A stretch of DNA of 64,000 bases from Lingula anatina (taxonomy: Eukaryota > Brachiopoda > Lingulata > Lingulida > Lingulidae), in assembly GCF_001039355.2 (NCBI RefSeq), contig NW_019774848.1, positions 166,964 to 230,963 on the forward strand. The letters run 5' to 3'. Numbering within the stretch: the stretch's first letter is position 1; every line of letters starts with the position of its first letter. The position numbers were made by a program, and so were the translations under genes. Below, piece by piece: positions 1 through 10,947 of this stretch. Below the pieces are notes generated by a model, which saw only the letters and a program-made list of their open reading frames with translations, searched no databases and was not told where the DNA came from.

Positions 1-330
1 ACTTTCTAAAACACACCTATAGAAGTTTGTTATTTAAAATAGACACATTCCTGGTAAAAGCTTTCAGTTTCCTCAAAAAGTACATTTGCCATCTTGTCCT
101 TTTTCAGTAGTTTCGTGGTGTTATCACTCCAGTTTAGTCTATTGTTCAGTTGGACACCCAGTAATTTATATTCACAGACCTGTTTGACAGTTTTGCCATT
201 AATTTCTATGGGACTTTTACAGTTCTGGTGTCTTCTATAGTCTACAGTCTTCTTTTGTTACCTACCATTGGTTAGTGAAACCGTTTTGAAATTAATTTTT
301 TCCATTTGAAATTTGGTTTATTGTTATTAT
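1..330 (-). pseudogene. Non-LTR retrotransposon reverse transcriptase fragment
   Basis: Read on the minus strand from about 330 down to 24, one frame gives a C-terminal reverse-transcriptase stretch of LINE type. It contains FKTVSLTNG, then IEINGKTVKQVCEYKLLGVQ, then LNNRLNWSDNTTKLLKK. The order 'EYKLLGVQL..RLNWSDNT' is the typical segment after the catalytic palm of LINE reverse transcriptases. The frame carries an internal TAA between the TNGR and QKK segments and ends at another TAA near 30, so this copy is broken. It is cut by the window edge or 5'-truncated, and the active site is not in view. It is a dead repeat, not a host gene. Confidence 0.72.
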
Positions 331-1154
331 CTCTTAAGACTTTTTTATCACAAAAATATCCCTATCTATGACGGCCCATGGGGTCTGATGGCAAGCAAAG
401 ATTCCAGAATAATTGCAAGTACAGACTTCAGAATAATTGTGATAACTGCTGTTTCGGTGGTAAAATGGAATTTATTAAATTTCTATGAGTTGTTTATAAT
501 GCATGTTGTTAAATATGAATCTCATACAAATTTAAGTTATTATTCCTTTAAAAAGTGTCAGAGCATGATGCTACCACTAACCATAATGGGCTATTATCTT
601 GATATAATAAGATTTCTATATATAAACTAAAATATTTTCGGTAAGATACAGGCCCCCAATTGTGAAGTGAACCAATCTTTTTTTTTTTTTTTTTTTTGAA
701 AAATCTTCTTTTTCCTTTTTTTTTTTACACCAAAATTACAAATATTGTAAAATTATAAAATCATAAGAATTATAAAAGTGCACTTTGGACATAATTTCAA
801 ATTAAAATGTATAATATATATAATAATATATGCAAAATATTTATATAATATGCAAAATATTTTATTAATTACGGCACCCATTGAAATTCATACTGGCGCG
901 CCATCCGATCTTTTCAAAACTTTATTTCATCTCACTTTATTTCACGAAATCTATCTTTATTTCTAGTAACTGTCATAAAAAAGTATCGCACAAGACACGC
1001 GATAATACCTGCCACCATGTATATTGCGCACGAGCGGAGGTAATATCAACATGCGTATTGCGCACCGCTTTCATTCTATCATACCTGCCAACCAATAAAT
1101 GAGATGTAAATGAATTAAAGACACTAACATACATAAATAAGTATATATACTTAC
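331..1154. other. Non-coding flank
   Basis: AT-rich sequence with poly-T runs at about 679-697 and 713-726. A patch of higher CpG content lies at 890-1080. No exon with family similarity was seen. If the minus-strand exon at 1226-1155 is real, this is its first intron. Confidence 0.4.
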
Positions 1155-1226
1155 TGCTAAGACATAGACAGTGTTTGTGGCTATTAAAATCACCACAAAT
1201 AATGCAAGATACAGCTGTCGATACAT
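1155..1226 (-). CDS. Putative signal-peptide first exon of a gene running left
   Basis: An ATG at 1226 on the minus strand opens 24 codons, MYRQLYLALFVVILIATNTV followed by YVLA, and ends exactly at a perfect GTAAGT donor (1154-1149) in phase 0. A short basic start, a hydrophobic core and an A at the end is the textbook form of a secretory signal sequence. The region just upstream (1240-1380) is richer in GC and could be 5' UTR or promoter. The reading frame stays open upstream to 1388, so the start could be earlier. The next exon would lie left of the window, so the product is unknown. A chance hydrophobic ORF next to a chance donor is the alternative. Confidence 0.42.
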
Positions 1227-3118
1227 GTTGTTGTAAGGCGAGCTAGGTTGTAAAAAGCGCTTTTGTTCCTCACTCTCAGCTCTCAGGTAGCGGTGGCGGG
1301 AGGAGAAAGAAGGCGTGTCGGGTGCCACGAATTTCGAGAATGTTAGAGACTTTAGTGAGAGATATGTCAACCTTGAAAATGTGTACATGAATACTTCATT
1401 AGTATTTTCTTGATTTATGACAGCAAAAAAATTGTATGAATGCCATACGTCTACGAGAGTTTCCGCATCTGTGCGCTGCTATATTTTACCATTCTTTATT
1501 TTTTATCATATCCGGCTGTCAAAATGAAACACGTGCAGCTTCCTTGTTAGTAAACAATGCTCTCTGATGATCTGACATTGATGCATAAAACAGTAATCTA
1601 TATTATTCATTAGATAACGTACACAGCAGGCGTTATTTGACTAGTTCTTCAGAAATGGAAACCTTACAGCTGCAGTCTGTACTGTTAATTTTTGCCCACT
1701 AAAATTCACGGAGAGAAGGTTGAAGCTGAAATTAGAAAATAGCAATTTTTTACTAGGGTGCTGATTACAGGACGCTAGGACGCTGATGCTTTTTGAAAAA
1801 ATGAGACACAAAATACACAAGCTTTGTGCTTAAGCCTTCTGGGACACACTTTTACTTTTTACCTTTAAGTATTATTTAAATAAGTATAATAAACTCCACG
1901 TCCGTTTTCAAATGTACATGGTAATGTTGATTGTGACAAGATGTTATACTGGTATGTACCAGAATATGTGGCACTACTACATTTCAATTGCTTTTTATGT
2001 CTGTTGTCTGTTACCTTTTGTCTTTGAGGATTCTGATACATGTAAAATTTATGCTGGAGTCTCTGGGCATATTCTTTGAGCTTTGATTCTTACGTGATCT
2101 CACTGTCCTATATATGTTGACATGCTAATAGTAGCTACAGGTATAGTTAGGTTATACATCGTGTGTCTTTAACATATGTTATAGGCAAAAATTTCTTTTT
2201 GAAATAATTTAAATCTCCCCCTTATAAGCCAGACATGTCTGCATATGACACACCTTTCAACCCATAGCTGTTTAAAATTTTGTTTTTAGTTCCCATACAT
2301 TCACCAAATACTTCCAAAGTACGAAGGCCTACCCGAATGTTGCCTGAATCAAACATGTGACTCCCAAGAAAATTTTTTCATGTAAAGAGTGGAAAACTTC
2401 TTGTTGACATTTCAGTTGGAGAATCATATTCATTAACATTGCTGTTGTGAACATCCACGATATCAAGTGAGTTTTTATATGATATCCAAATGTTACTTAT
2501 TTTCAAGTTTCACAATTCTATTTCAATTTGATACTGGTTGTCAAATTACTTATCTGTGATATATTTCTTTTGCTTAATCTGTGTTACGTTAGACCTATAC
2601 ATCGAATGTCAAGAATTAAATTTTAATTTAAATATCTTTTAAAGTTCAACAAAATATAGAGACTAACACTTATTTAGAGGGAATTTTGGAAGTTATGTGC
2701 CTGCTTACACTGCATTGGTTTTCCATTTAATAGTACACGTGTGGGTGTAGATTCTCCTTTTCTCTTAAGTCTGACATTGCTTTTTAGAAATAAGCCTTAA
2801 TCCATCCTTTACAAGTAATACTTAAAATGGAATTTTATGTGAATTCAAAATCAACGTGTGTGACAAGCAAAATCTTTAAAAATTGTACATCATTTATACA
2901 AATTTTAGAACTAGACATATTACACAGCAGGCATTAAAACATTTCAGCTAGGGTGATTTGTTAGGTAGATTTTGTCTCTGGCCTTCTATTCACAGAGAAG
3001 GTGTGGAAGACATGATAGAGAGTTGATTCTTACTCTTAGAGATGATTTTAGTTTTCTCAGTGTGCTTTCATGTATTGAGTTGATATCTGAATTCTATTCA
3101 AGTACCACAAACTGCAGA
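1227..3118. other. Region between two divergent secreted-protein starts
   Basis: About 1.9 kb separates the minus-strand signal-peptide exon from the plus-strand EF-hand gene. It probably holds both promoters. No convincing TATA box was identified. A strong acceptor (TTCTATTCACAG, ending 2995) precedes the EF-hand start, so the first EF-hand exon is likely to start at 2996, with a non-coding exon further left that I could not place. Confidence 0.35.
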
Positions 3119-3180
3119 ATGAAGATGAAGTTAAACATGATGATCGTGGGCTTCTGTGTTGTCTCCATGACAACAAAAAT
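3119..3180 (+). CDS. EF-hand gene coding exon 1
   Basis: Twenty codons plus two bases encoding the hydrophobic signal-like leader, followed by the donor AAAAT|GTAAGC. The likely exon begins at 2996 after the acceptor TTCTATTCACAG. The split codon AT|G gives Met21. Confidence 0.62.
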
Positions 3181-5879
3181 GTAAGCACTTGTGGTCATGA
3201 TCAAATCTCTCTCTCTATCAGTGTATTGCTTTTCGTCCTTAATTCAGAGGTCTGTTTAAATCTGCTGAGAAGGTTTTAATTTTTTTAATTAGGATGTATT
3301 TATGTTCAATGTAGGATGATTTTGAAGTGCACAAATATTGTTTCATCACTAAGGATTAATTTATAACATAAAAGATCATTCTGATGATAGTTTCATGAAA
3401 TGCTACTATTTTGGTTCCTCATCAATGTCCAAGAACACAACAAAACCACACTTGCAAATACATTTCAGAAAGATTATTTGAATTTCAGTTGACTTTTTTT
3501 AGGGATTGTGTCCCTGTTAATGGTGCGAAGCCTCAGCTTACAGCGAGAGAGATTGGGACATTGGTCTGCGATGCTACGGACACCAATAACGATGGCATCC
3601 TCACTAAACTGGAATGGGTTAGGTCAATGGCTAACATGGACCTTGACCGTAAGTTTTAGCATGTCTTGTCTGCAATAGTCATAAGAAGCATAACTTCAGC
3701 TGGAATTTGTCACTGAATCTATTATTTAATAAGTTTCTTACAATAGGCCACACTTTTTTATTTTTATGGATGACATCCTGCGCGCGCACCGATTTTCGCC
3801 CGTTCTCCAAAAAAAAAAAAAAAAAAAAAAANATTGAATATGCCAGGAAATGAGCTGTCTGCGCATGCGTATTATCGCCAGGTGGAAATGTGGCCGCTTT
3901 GCCGACAAATTCATCTCTAGGATTACTTTCAAATAACACGACAATTAAAGTCATAAAGAGAACGGGTGCCGTCGTTTTGCATTGGTATGCCATTGATATT
4001 GGGCATGGAGATATCACCTTTTTACAATTGTGCGAAAGGCTGGCAGCCGCCAGTGATTATCGCCCGAAAAATTTCAGTGACATTCTGTACAAAGCAGCAC
4101 ATAGGCTACCAGGTTCTCTGTAGCGAAAAAAGGGTCGACAAGGGCGTCGAGGTATTTGGTGGGCTGAAGGTCGGACAGGCCACCTGACAGTTTGGCCGTG
4201 TGAGTCGAAGAAGACAAAATGGCATCGTTCGAAATGACCTTTAATAGATTTGGTAGTATTAAACATATCTTTGCATCATTTTTTAAACATTTCTGTGAAG
4301 TGTTCAAAATGCTTTAATATTCTGAGAATACAAATAAAGATACACTGTTTGTTTGATATTTGTTTTATTGATTGCTATACCAACAAAATGCATGAAAAAA
4401 CCTTAATAGATTTTGTAATAAGAAGTATATCTATTCATGACTTTTTTTACATTTCTACAAGTATTCACAATGCTTTAATATTTTGAGAGCATGGATAAAG
4501 ACATATTGTTAGTTTGATACGTGTTTCTGTGGTAAAATTTGTGTTTCCAGCTGTGTACTGACAGCATTCCTTTACTTAAGCAGTATTTTTTTTTTTTTTN
4601 NNNNNNNNNNNNNNNNNNNNNNNNNNNNNNNNNNNNNNNNNNNNNNNNNNNNNNNNNNNTTTTTTTTTTTTTCGCCCTCTCGCACTGATTTTGGGGTACC
4701 CAGAGGATGTCATCCATAAAAATAAAAAAGTGTGGCCATACCAGAAAATTTAGCATTGCATAAGATAAAGATGTAAACTCATCCATTGTTGTGTGATCTG
4801 AAAGAATAATTTCATGAATCGATTGAATGTGAAATTGAGATTATTGCCAATACCCATTATTCTTTGGGTTTTCAGACAATGATGAAGTCACACAGAGTGA
4901 GATGCTGAGATATCTGGTCAAACTGGATAGCAGAATTCGGCCACTGTGGTCTCGTGCAATATTTGAAACAGGTGATTTAGATAAAGATGGAGTATTGACA
5001 GAAGATGATATTATCAAATTTGGGAAACTAGATGCCAATGGTGAGTGTTAAATTTCTAATGTCTAACATGGTTCCGTTTCTCAAACAACTGCAGAAGAAT
5101 GCACTCTTTGCCTAAAAAACAAATACAGTGTTTACAGTTCAATAAGAATATTAACCATCCATCAAAAACAAAATGTTCCTAAGTGTTTGTAATGACATTA
5201 ATGACATTGTTTGTAATGACATCTTTTGCACAACAATGTGTACCTACTAAGTTTGCTTTCTAATACACCATTCCTGGTGCACAGCTTTCAACCTTAACCT
5301 GAACTCAGTGACACATCATTAAACATATATATCAACTGGAAGTAAATGTATTTGTATACAATATGGCACAATGCATGAAATGACAGTTGTTTATCTTATT
5401 CAGGAAATGGGCAAACAGACAAGGATGAATGTATTGAATTTTGTGAAAAGGTATAGTTGGTTTTGAATACCATTAATACTATAAAAACAATCGCTCTTTT
5501 TAGCTGTTTGAATCAGTCCAGTTGGATATATGTACCTCTTGTAGTAAAAAATTTTTTTTACCTCTTAAATGTATCTATAAAGGATTAAATACCCAACTTA
5601 AACAAAAAATTAATTTTGGGATAATTTTATCTAAACAACCACCATTCATTTTTTTTCTGACAGCAAACGTGTTTGACTTGGCTGCCATTAGGTCAGAGTC
5701 ACAGTTTGAAACCGTTATAGTTCATAGCAACTGAAAGTCTTCAGTGATATTACAAGCTTATAAATAAATGGGCTTATATTTGTAATGAACAGTATTTCAG
5801 AAAATTTGATTAATAATCTGGTTCTACAATATTGTTTCAATTTAAGATTTTGAAAAAGTACGACCCCACGCTGGAGTAA
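3119..5879 (+). CDS. Secreted EF-hand calcium-binding protein (5 coding exons, 150 aa)
   Basis: Exons 3119-3180, 3503-3648, 4876-5040, 5404-5450 and 5847-5879 join in consistent phase (2,1,1,0), all with GT-AG borders, to give 150 codons plus TAA. Residues 1-20 (MKMKLNMMIVGFCVVSMTTK) look like a signal peptide. Four EF-type loops follow: 47-58 (DTNNDGILTKLE, canonical), 67-78 (DLDHNDEVTQSE, Asp in place of Gly at loop position 6), 103-114 (DLDKDGVLTEDD, Asp at position 12) and 122-133 (DANGNGQTDKDE, canonical). Loop starts are 20, 36 and 19 residues apart, tighter within pairs than in calmodulin. Family knowledge: EF-hand loops bind Ca2+. Secretion is inferred. The frame is open upstream of the chosen ATG, so the start is not proven. 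The exact family is not recognised. Confidence 0.82.
3503..3648 (+). CDS. EF-hand gene exon 2
   Basis: Acceptor TTTTTTTAG at 3502 and donor GACC|GTAAGT at 3649. Encodes residues 21-69 with the first canonical loop (47-58) and the start of the second loop. A phase-1 exit splits the His70 codon. Confidence 0.85.
4225..4525. repeat. Diverged direct repeat inside the EF-hand intron element
   Basis: About 115 bases at 4228-4345 reappear, diverged, at 4402-4520. Both copies contain a shared AATGCTTTAATATT core, then a (GA)GA-rich segment with ATAAAGA, then GTTTGATA. This is an internal tandem duplication of the transposon body. Confidence 0.5.
4600..4659. other. Assembly gap (60 N)
   Basis: Sixty unknown bases flanked by T homopolymers on both sides, inside the intronic transposon. 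Single N bases also occur at 3832 and 55430. True length across the gap is unknown. Confidence 0.98.
4876..5040 (+). CDS. EF-hand gene exon 3
   Basis: Acceptor TTTTCAG at 4875 and donor AATG|GTGAGT. Encodes residues 70-124, with the rest of the degenerate loop 67-78, the loop at 103-114 and the first residues of the fourth loop. Confidence 0.87.
5404..5450 (+). CDS. EF-hand gene exon 4
   Basis: A 47-base exon (acceptor CAG at 5403, donor AAAAG|GTATAG) that finishes the fourth loop, GNGQTDKDECIEFCEK. Short, but the phase and the EF motif fit. Confidence 0.82.
5847..5879 (+). CDS. EF-hand gene terminal coding exon
   Basis: Acceptor CAATTTAAG at 5846. Encodes ILKKYDPTLE and then TAA. The phase matches exon 4 (0). 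The acceptor has a weak pyrimidine tract, so this exon is the least certain. If it were skipped, another C-terminus would be used. Confidence 0.62.
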   Translation: MLKKYDPTLE

Positions 5880-6070
5880 ACAGCTACCCACAATATTTGC
5901 CATAAGTGGTAAGTGCTGAATATGTGACAGCTGTATTTGGCATATGTATCAATATATAGATAGATATCTGATGAAATATTTACATATGCAGTAGATTAGG
6001 TAAAATATATAGTATTAGACTGAACTCCCAAAAGTAAAAAAACTGGTTTCAGTATTTTTTTTCCTTTTCA

Positions 6071-6195
6071 GTTCCAGTTTTTAAGAAGACATCATGGCAA
6101 AAAAATATAAAGATGAATCATCAGTAGTTTTGAGAATGTTTTGTTGAATGCAACAATTCACTGATTATTTCAAAATAAAAACTAGTGTGGTGGCT
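6071..6195 (+). terminator. EF-hand gene 3' UTR exon with poly(A) signal
   Basis: A donor-like site (AGTG|GTAAGT) about 30 bases after the stop codon and an acceptor (CCTTTTCAG, ending about 6070) suggest a spliced 3' UTR. The canonical AATAAA lies at 6174-6179 and is followed by a GT-rich tract (AGTGTGGTGG), the usual arrangement for cleavage and polyadenylation. Confidence 0.55.
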
Positions 6196-9100
6196 TAAAG
6201 CTGTTTGTTATTATATCCCTTTGTAATTACCCTCATAGTCAATTATACACTAAGACGATTTGCCAGGATAATTTTGTGCAGTGCAATGTGACAGAGAGCC
6301 CTCCAGGATAGATTCTGCTTCACAGAGGCGGATTTAGAGGGGGGTCCGCTTTGCTGTGGACCCCCCCCCCACCCCTTCAAATAATCTTGGATCCACCCCT
6401 GATTTAGGAGTCATGAGAGTCATTGGTGTTATTCACGCTATATAATATGAACGTTTCATGCATCTCTGGAAATAAAAAGTGACTTTCACAGGTAACAAAA
6501 ATACCCAATGGGCCCCTCCATGTAGTCCCCCTTAGCAAAATGAAAAGTTTGCAGCAACGAGTTTCCAACAAAAATTTTATTGCTGCTAATATTGCAGTAT
6601 ATTGTAGCAGATGTGTTGCAAATTTGCAAGAAGGAATTGCATTTTGCAGCAAAATTGCAGTAAATTTGCTGCCAATTTGCAGCAGGCCTGATATTTTGCT
6701 AATCTTGCATCTTCAAAATTGGGCACCCAGATAAATGTATATATGTAATAATAATTAAAATTTATTTTAAACATGCATTTTATTGAAAATACATGTAACT
6801 GAGGCAAAGACCATTCATTCCCTAAACATTCTCATAATTACACAAAATTACACTAAGGGTGCTTTCCCAGAGATTTAGATCGATCTAAAAAGTAAGTTTT
6901 AGATCGACCTAACTCCCTGGGGGTTCACGCTAAATTGCAGTCAGCCGAGCGGGCACCATAGTTAATTACCCCCTTACAGCTTTTAGTAGGCGGGACAGAC
7001 GCTTTAGCCAGCCAAGCTGACAGTAATCTAGTGAGACTCCCCACAGGGTTAGATCGATCTATCCCCACAGGGATAGATCGATCTAAAAATCTATGGAAAT
7101 GGGGTGTAATACAAACACCTGCTGAAATTCTTACACTGAACAGTACACATGCTACTGTGCACTGGTTTGTATACACAAGTAGAACACGTCCTAATTTATT
7201 AACATGTGGCTGTTGGTGGATCATAACTGCTTCTTAACTTTTTTGTTCAACACTTACATTGGTTCAAAAATAAAATCAAAAGCATGCATCGTCAATTTGA
7301 ACAGATTAAGTATAACAGGTCATTTTTTCAGTGTAAAGAGTAAGAGAAAAATGACGCAACTATCTCTTTTTAACAAGTTGAGTTTATTAGATAATTCTCT
7401 GGACTTTGATGAAGTTACAGGGTTGGACCACTTGGGAGGATATCAATACATTTCTAAAGCATTAAAATATATTGGTGTGTCAAAGATAAAACAATTTTAA
7501 CATCCATCTATCAAGGTATTTGGAAAATAAAGGATGAATGACAATTATTTACATATTTCTGTCTACTGAAAATACAGACAAGCTGGGCAATATTGCTACC
7601 AGTACACAAAATTATCAGCCAGAAGTATCAGAAAGGCAAATAATTCAAGGCAGAAAAACCATTATGTTGTACAACGACAACAGCATATACCCCCTGTACA
7701 TACTGCAAATAATGATATCAGAACCCTAGGTATTGGTGTGACGGTTTCATAGCAAACTGAAAGCTAAAACTGTTGTACTTCTACACTTACTGTGGCCAGA
7801 CCACCCCCATGTTCACTGGTGCATTTTCAAGATGGACCACACCTTTCTGTCACCTAAAGAGGATTAAAGCTAAAGAATTGCACTTTTTGTAGTATACATC
7901 TGATGTATGTATTGTTCAAGACGCATCTTAAGGTTTTGGAACCCCTTTTCTAGATGAAACAACTCATGATGCACATTTCTGTTCATTGCTTGTACATTTC
8001 ATTTGCACAACAGTGGCTAAGTAAAATAAAATACTCAATATTTGTGATGCAATTAATAAGTTTAAGTCACGAGTCTTTCTAGTTGTTTTTTTTATGCCAA
8101 TGGCAAATATTTCTATATTGCAACACCCCATAACTCCACTGATACCACTACAATTAATCTGAGATTCAAAGACACTAAAATAAATCTGAACAGTAATAAT
8201 GATTGTTAAATGCAAACATGATCAAGGCCCTTAAGATACTTGGTTAGCTTAGTTTTTTTCTGTGAAAGAGAGCCCCTGATTACATTAAAAATGTACTCCG
8301 GCATATTTTCATATGACATGTTAACCTCAATAAATATCTTACTTGCAGTATTTTAAGCAGATTATCAGTTTCAGAACAACGCTCTCCAGACACTCCAATA
8401 AAAACACAGCAACATGGAATGGGTGAAGACGGGGAAACAGAAGTCATTTTTTTCCCATAAATACATACTCATGAAATGTAATTATTGAAGACTAAATATT
8501 ACTACAGAAAATTATATAAATTCTTTTCTACATTTCAAGGAAGAATGTCTGTGGACTCTAACATTTCATACCTCCACTGACCAAAGATTTTTACTACTAT
8601 ATAAAATGGGTAAATGGAATCTTCCCGTGGAAATTGAGCCAATAATACACAATTTGTCAGAAATATTCACCTATTAAATGTTGAAATGATAAGCATATTA
8701 AATATGAACACAAATTTACACTCAAAGTTGCAACCATATAATCTTAATAACTAAACAATAATTTATCATCTCTAAAATATTCAGCTTTAACTATCTTTCA
8801 AAATCACTGACAAAGATCACTTGTGTTCAGATAAATGCATTAAAGCAACATTGTCCAAGGTAAGCAGTCAAGGAACAAGCTTCTAATTTTAAAAAGAAAA
8901 AAGTCAAATCATGTGTTTGTATCATATTTTCATAGTTTTTTCATTCTTCATAACTAACACATTTTCAATGCAAATTCTACTTATAACAGAAAACATTTGA
9001 TTTGTTTGAACAAATGTCACCTTTCTGTGGCAAAAATGTCTATTTTCTAGTCAACAGCAGCCATGCCTCTGTGACTGTTTGAAAGATACAAACTGCAATA

Positions 9101-10231
9101 TCTGTGACAGATAACAACCAAGTATATACTTGTACTGGTATTTTCGGCAAGGAAGGTTACAAGTGGCACAGAAATCATTTGGTTTGCTACAAGTTGCATC
9201 ATTTGTGCATTTTTCAGGGAAATTTCCTGTGAAGGTGTGGCATCTGTGCTGACAGGGAGTAAAGGACCCATCACAAATGAAACGCTCTAGATAGTCAAAT
9301 TATTGAAAAAAAATCTATTTAAAATGTTTAATTGTAGAGATGTTCTACTTTTAAACTGTGGTGATCGGATGAGAAGTAGCCACAATAACAGTATATAATT
9401 TCCTGGTGCTGACCATCAGATCTGATTTCTACACAATGAAACAGTGTATCTTTATAATGGGTGCATGAAAATGGGCATTCAAACAGGGGTCTTCTAACTT
9501 AAATTTTTATATTTACGAGATTGCAAAAATCTCCCAATTCTTAAATTAATTTTAATGTTCAGCAATAATAAATAATATCAAACATGAAATGAAGAAAACC
9601 ATGTTGATGTAACAATCAATCTTCTAAAATGATGTTTTTTAGCACTTCATATAAATTCAACATGCCAAATACTTGGTGTGGGTGACCAAGTATCTAAACA
9701 TCCTGCGCTTGTCCTAAGTCTATTACCAGAACAACAGTGCCATCTATCTGTGACTGGCAACACTTCACATTGCTGTAGGTGAGAACAACCATTGTACTCT
9801 TGTCTAAGGACAACAACTCTTTTTTTTAATAAGTAGCACACCAGTGTCTTCATGCTTTCAATATTTGTTAAGAAATATCTCTGAGTAAGCTAACCATTTT
9901 CTTTCTTTTTTTATATTTTATTGCCTCATTTTTGGTCTTCTCCATATCACGTAACAGCTGGTTACCATATGCTTACAACAATATACACTGGAATAAAAAA
10001 AGGAAAAAATTACACAAGGAATTTTAATCAAAGAGCAAAAGGCTAAACATTTTCATTTTGTTTCTAGGTTGAATTGTTCCTAACTAAAAGATATCATTTC
10101 TAGAGTGTTGTGGAATTTTTCTATGTGTACAAAACACCTATTATAAAAATGTAAGAAAAAGTCATTAAAAAAGATGGCAAGCCAACTAAGAATATGTCGG
10201 CTTTGCATAGCAAATGACCAAAAATTCTTAC
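6196..10231. other. Tail-to-tail interval between the EF-hand gene and the MINDY gene
   Basis: The plus-strand EF-hand transcript ends near 6195 and the last recognised MINDY exon ends at 10232. The short terminal MINDY exon and 3' UTR should lie here, but I could not find an exon ending in a CaaX-type cysteine motif. An 80-bp fragment (6321-6400) bounded by CAGAGGCGG and CACCCCTG looks like a decayed transposon end pair. A MITE occupies 6857-7106. Confidence 0.45.
6857..7106. mobile_element. PIF/Harbinger-like MITE, copy A
   Basis: A 250-bp element flanked by TAA on both sides (6854-6856 and 7107-7109). The ends are inverted: GGGTGCTTTCCCAGAGATTT against the reverse complement of AAATCTATGGAAATGGGGTG. 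Repeated GATCGATCT and GATCGACCT blocks lie just inside. A 3-bp TWA target duplication with G-rich ends is the established mark of PIF/Harbinger transposons. No coding capacity. Confidence 0.75.
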
Positions 10232-10409
10232 TTTATCATCTTTCTTCTTATGTTCCGTATCATGCCTTTCCCGGTTAGCAGCCTCAAACTGGCGTTGTAG
10301 ATGGAGCTGGTTTTGTTGCATCTGCTGCTGTCTTCGGGCATCTCGCCTCTGTTGGGATGAGTCTGCACGCCGGTTTTCTTCCTCTTGCAGCTGCATTGCC
10401 AGTTGAAGG
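10232..10409 (-). CDS. MINDY exon 8 (MIU helix and charged tail)
   Basis: Encodes DLQLAMQLQEEENRRADSSQ and a Gln/Arg-rich helix ending KKKDDK. DLELA.QLQEEE is the motif-interacting-with-ubiquitin helix of this family. It ends at the phase-0 donor GATAAA|GTAAGA, so at least one more small exon must follow. Confidence 0.88.
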
Positions 10410-10892
10410 CTACAACATTAACGGACAGACTTTTTTCAAATTAAGTCCACATTTAGAAGACTGAAATGTTAAATCAAATACCAGCACCCAGATGTGTTAA
10501 CAGAAACTGTAACAGAAATATCGATATATTCACTGGGAGATGTAAATATTGGTTGGGGATGGGCTCAATTTCTTTCATAAAAATGCAAAAACTAGCACCA
10601 AAATCTGGAAGATTCTACAAAATCAATTTTTGCTCAAACTCAATGGGCAGGATCCTCTCAGATTACTAAGTTATCCATCTCTTAAAACTGACAATATGTG
10701 ATTGACCTTTGTCAAGTAATGCAGATCCTAGTCCACTGAGATTAAAAAAAGATTGAGGCATCATGTTGTAAACAGTTAGGGTTCATCAACAATTTGCAAC
10801 AAATGTCTCTTTGCTTCACCTTAATGCGATTGAGATATTTAGAGGAAATCAAATAGAAATTAATGTCAAATTATGGTCAATTCACCAACTGC

Positions 10893-10947
<55 letters not shown>

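Larger units (their letters stand above)
3746..4737. mobile_element. ~1 kb DNA transposon with terminal inverted repeats in EF-hand intron 2
   Basis: The ends are inverted copies starting GGCCACACTTTTTTATTTTT (3746 onward, and 4737 backward). They match for about 36 bases, diverge, then match again loosely. ATA stands directly outside both ends (3743-3745 and 4738-4740), a 3-bp target duplication. Each inverted repeat runs into a long A/T homopolymer, and the right one meets an assembly gap (N 4600-4659). No transposase was recognised inside; the middle (about 3840-4210) is CpG-richer than its surroundings. The superfamily is not assigned. Confidence 0.65.

Noticed and set aside
8341-8460. 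Candidate terminal MINDY exon ending LKYCK
   Set aside because: No convincing acceptor and it does not have the expected Cys-x-x-Leu/Met ending.
10121-10231. Read-through of MINDY exon 8 into a hydrophobic tail
   Set aside because: A good GTAAGA donor follows KKKDDK, and the read-through sequence is unlike the family's C-terminus.
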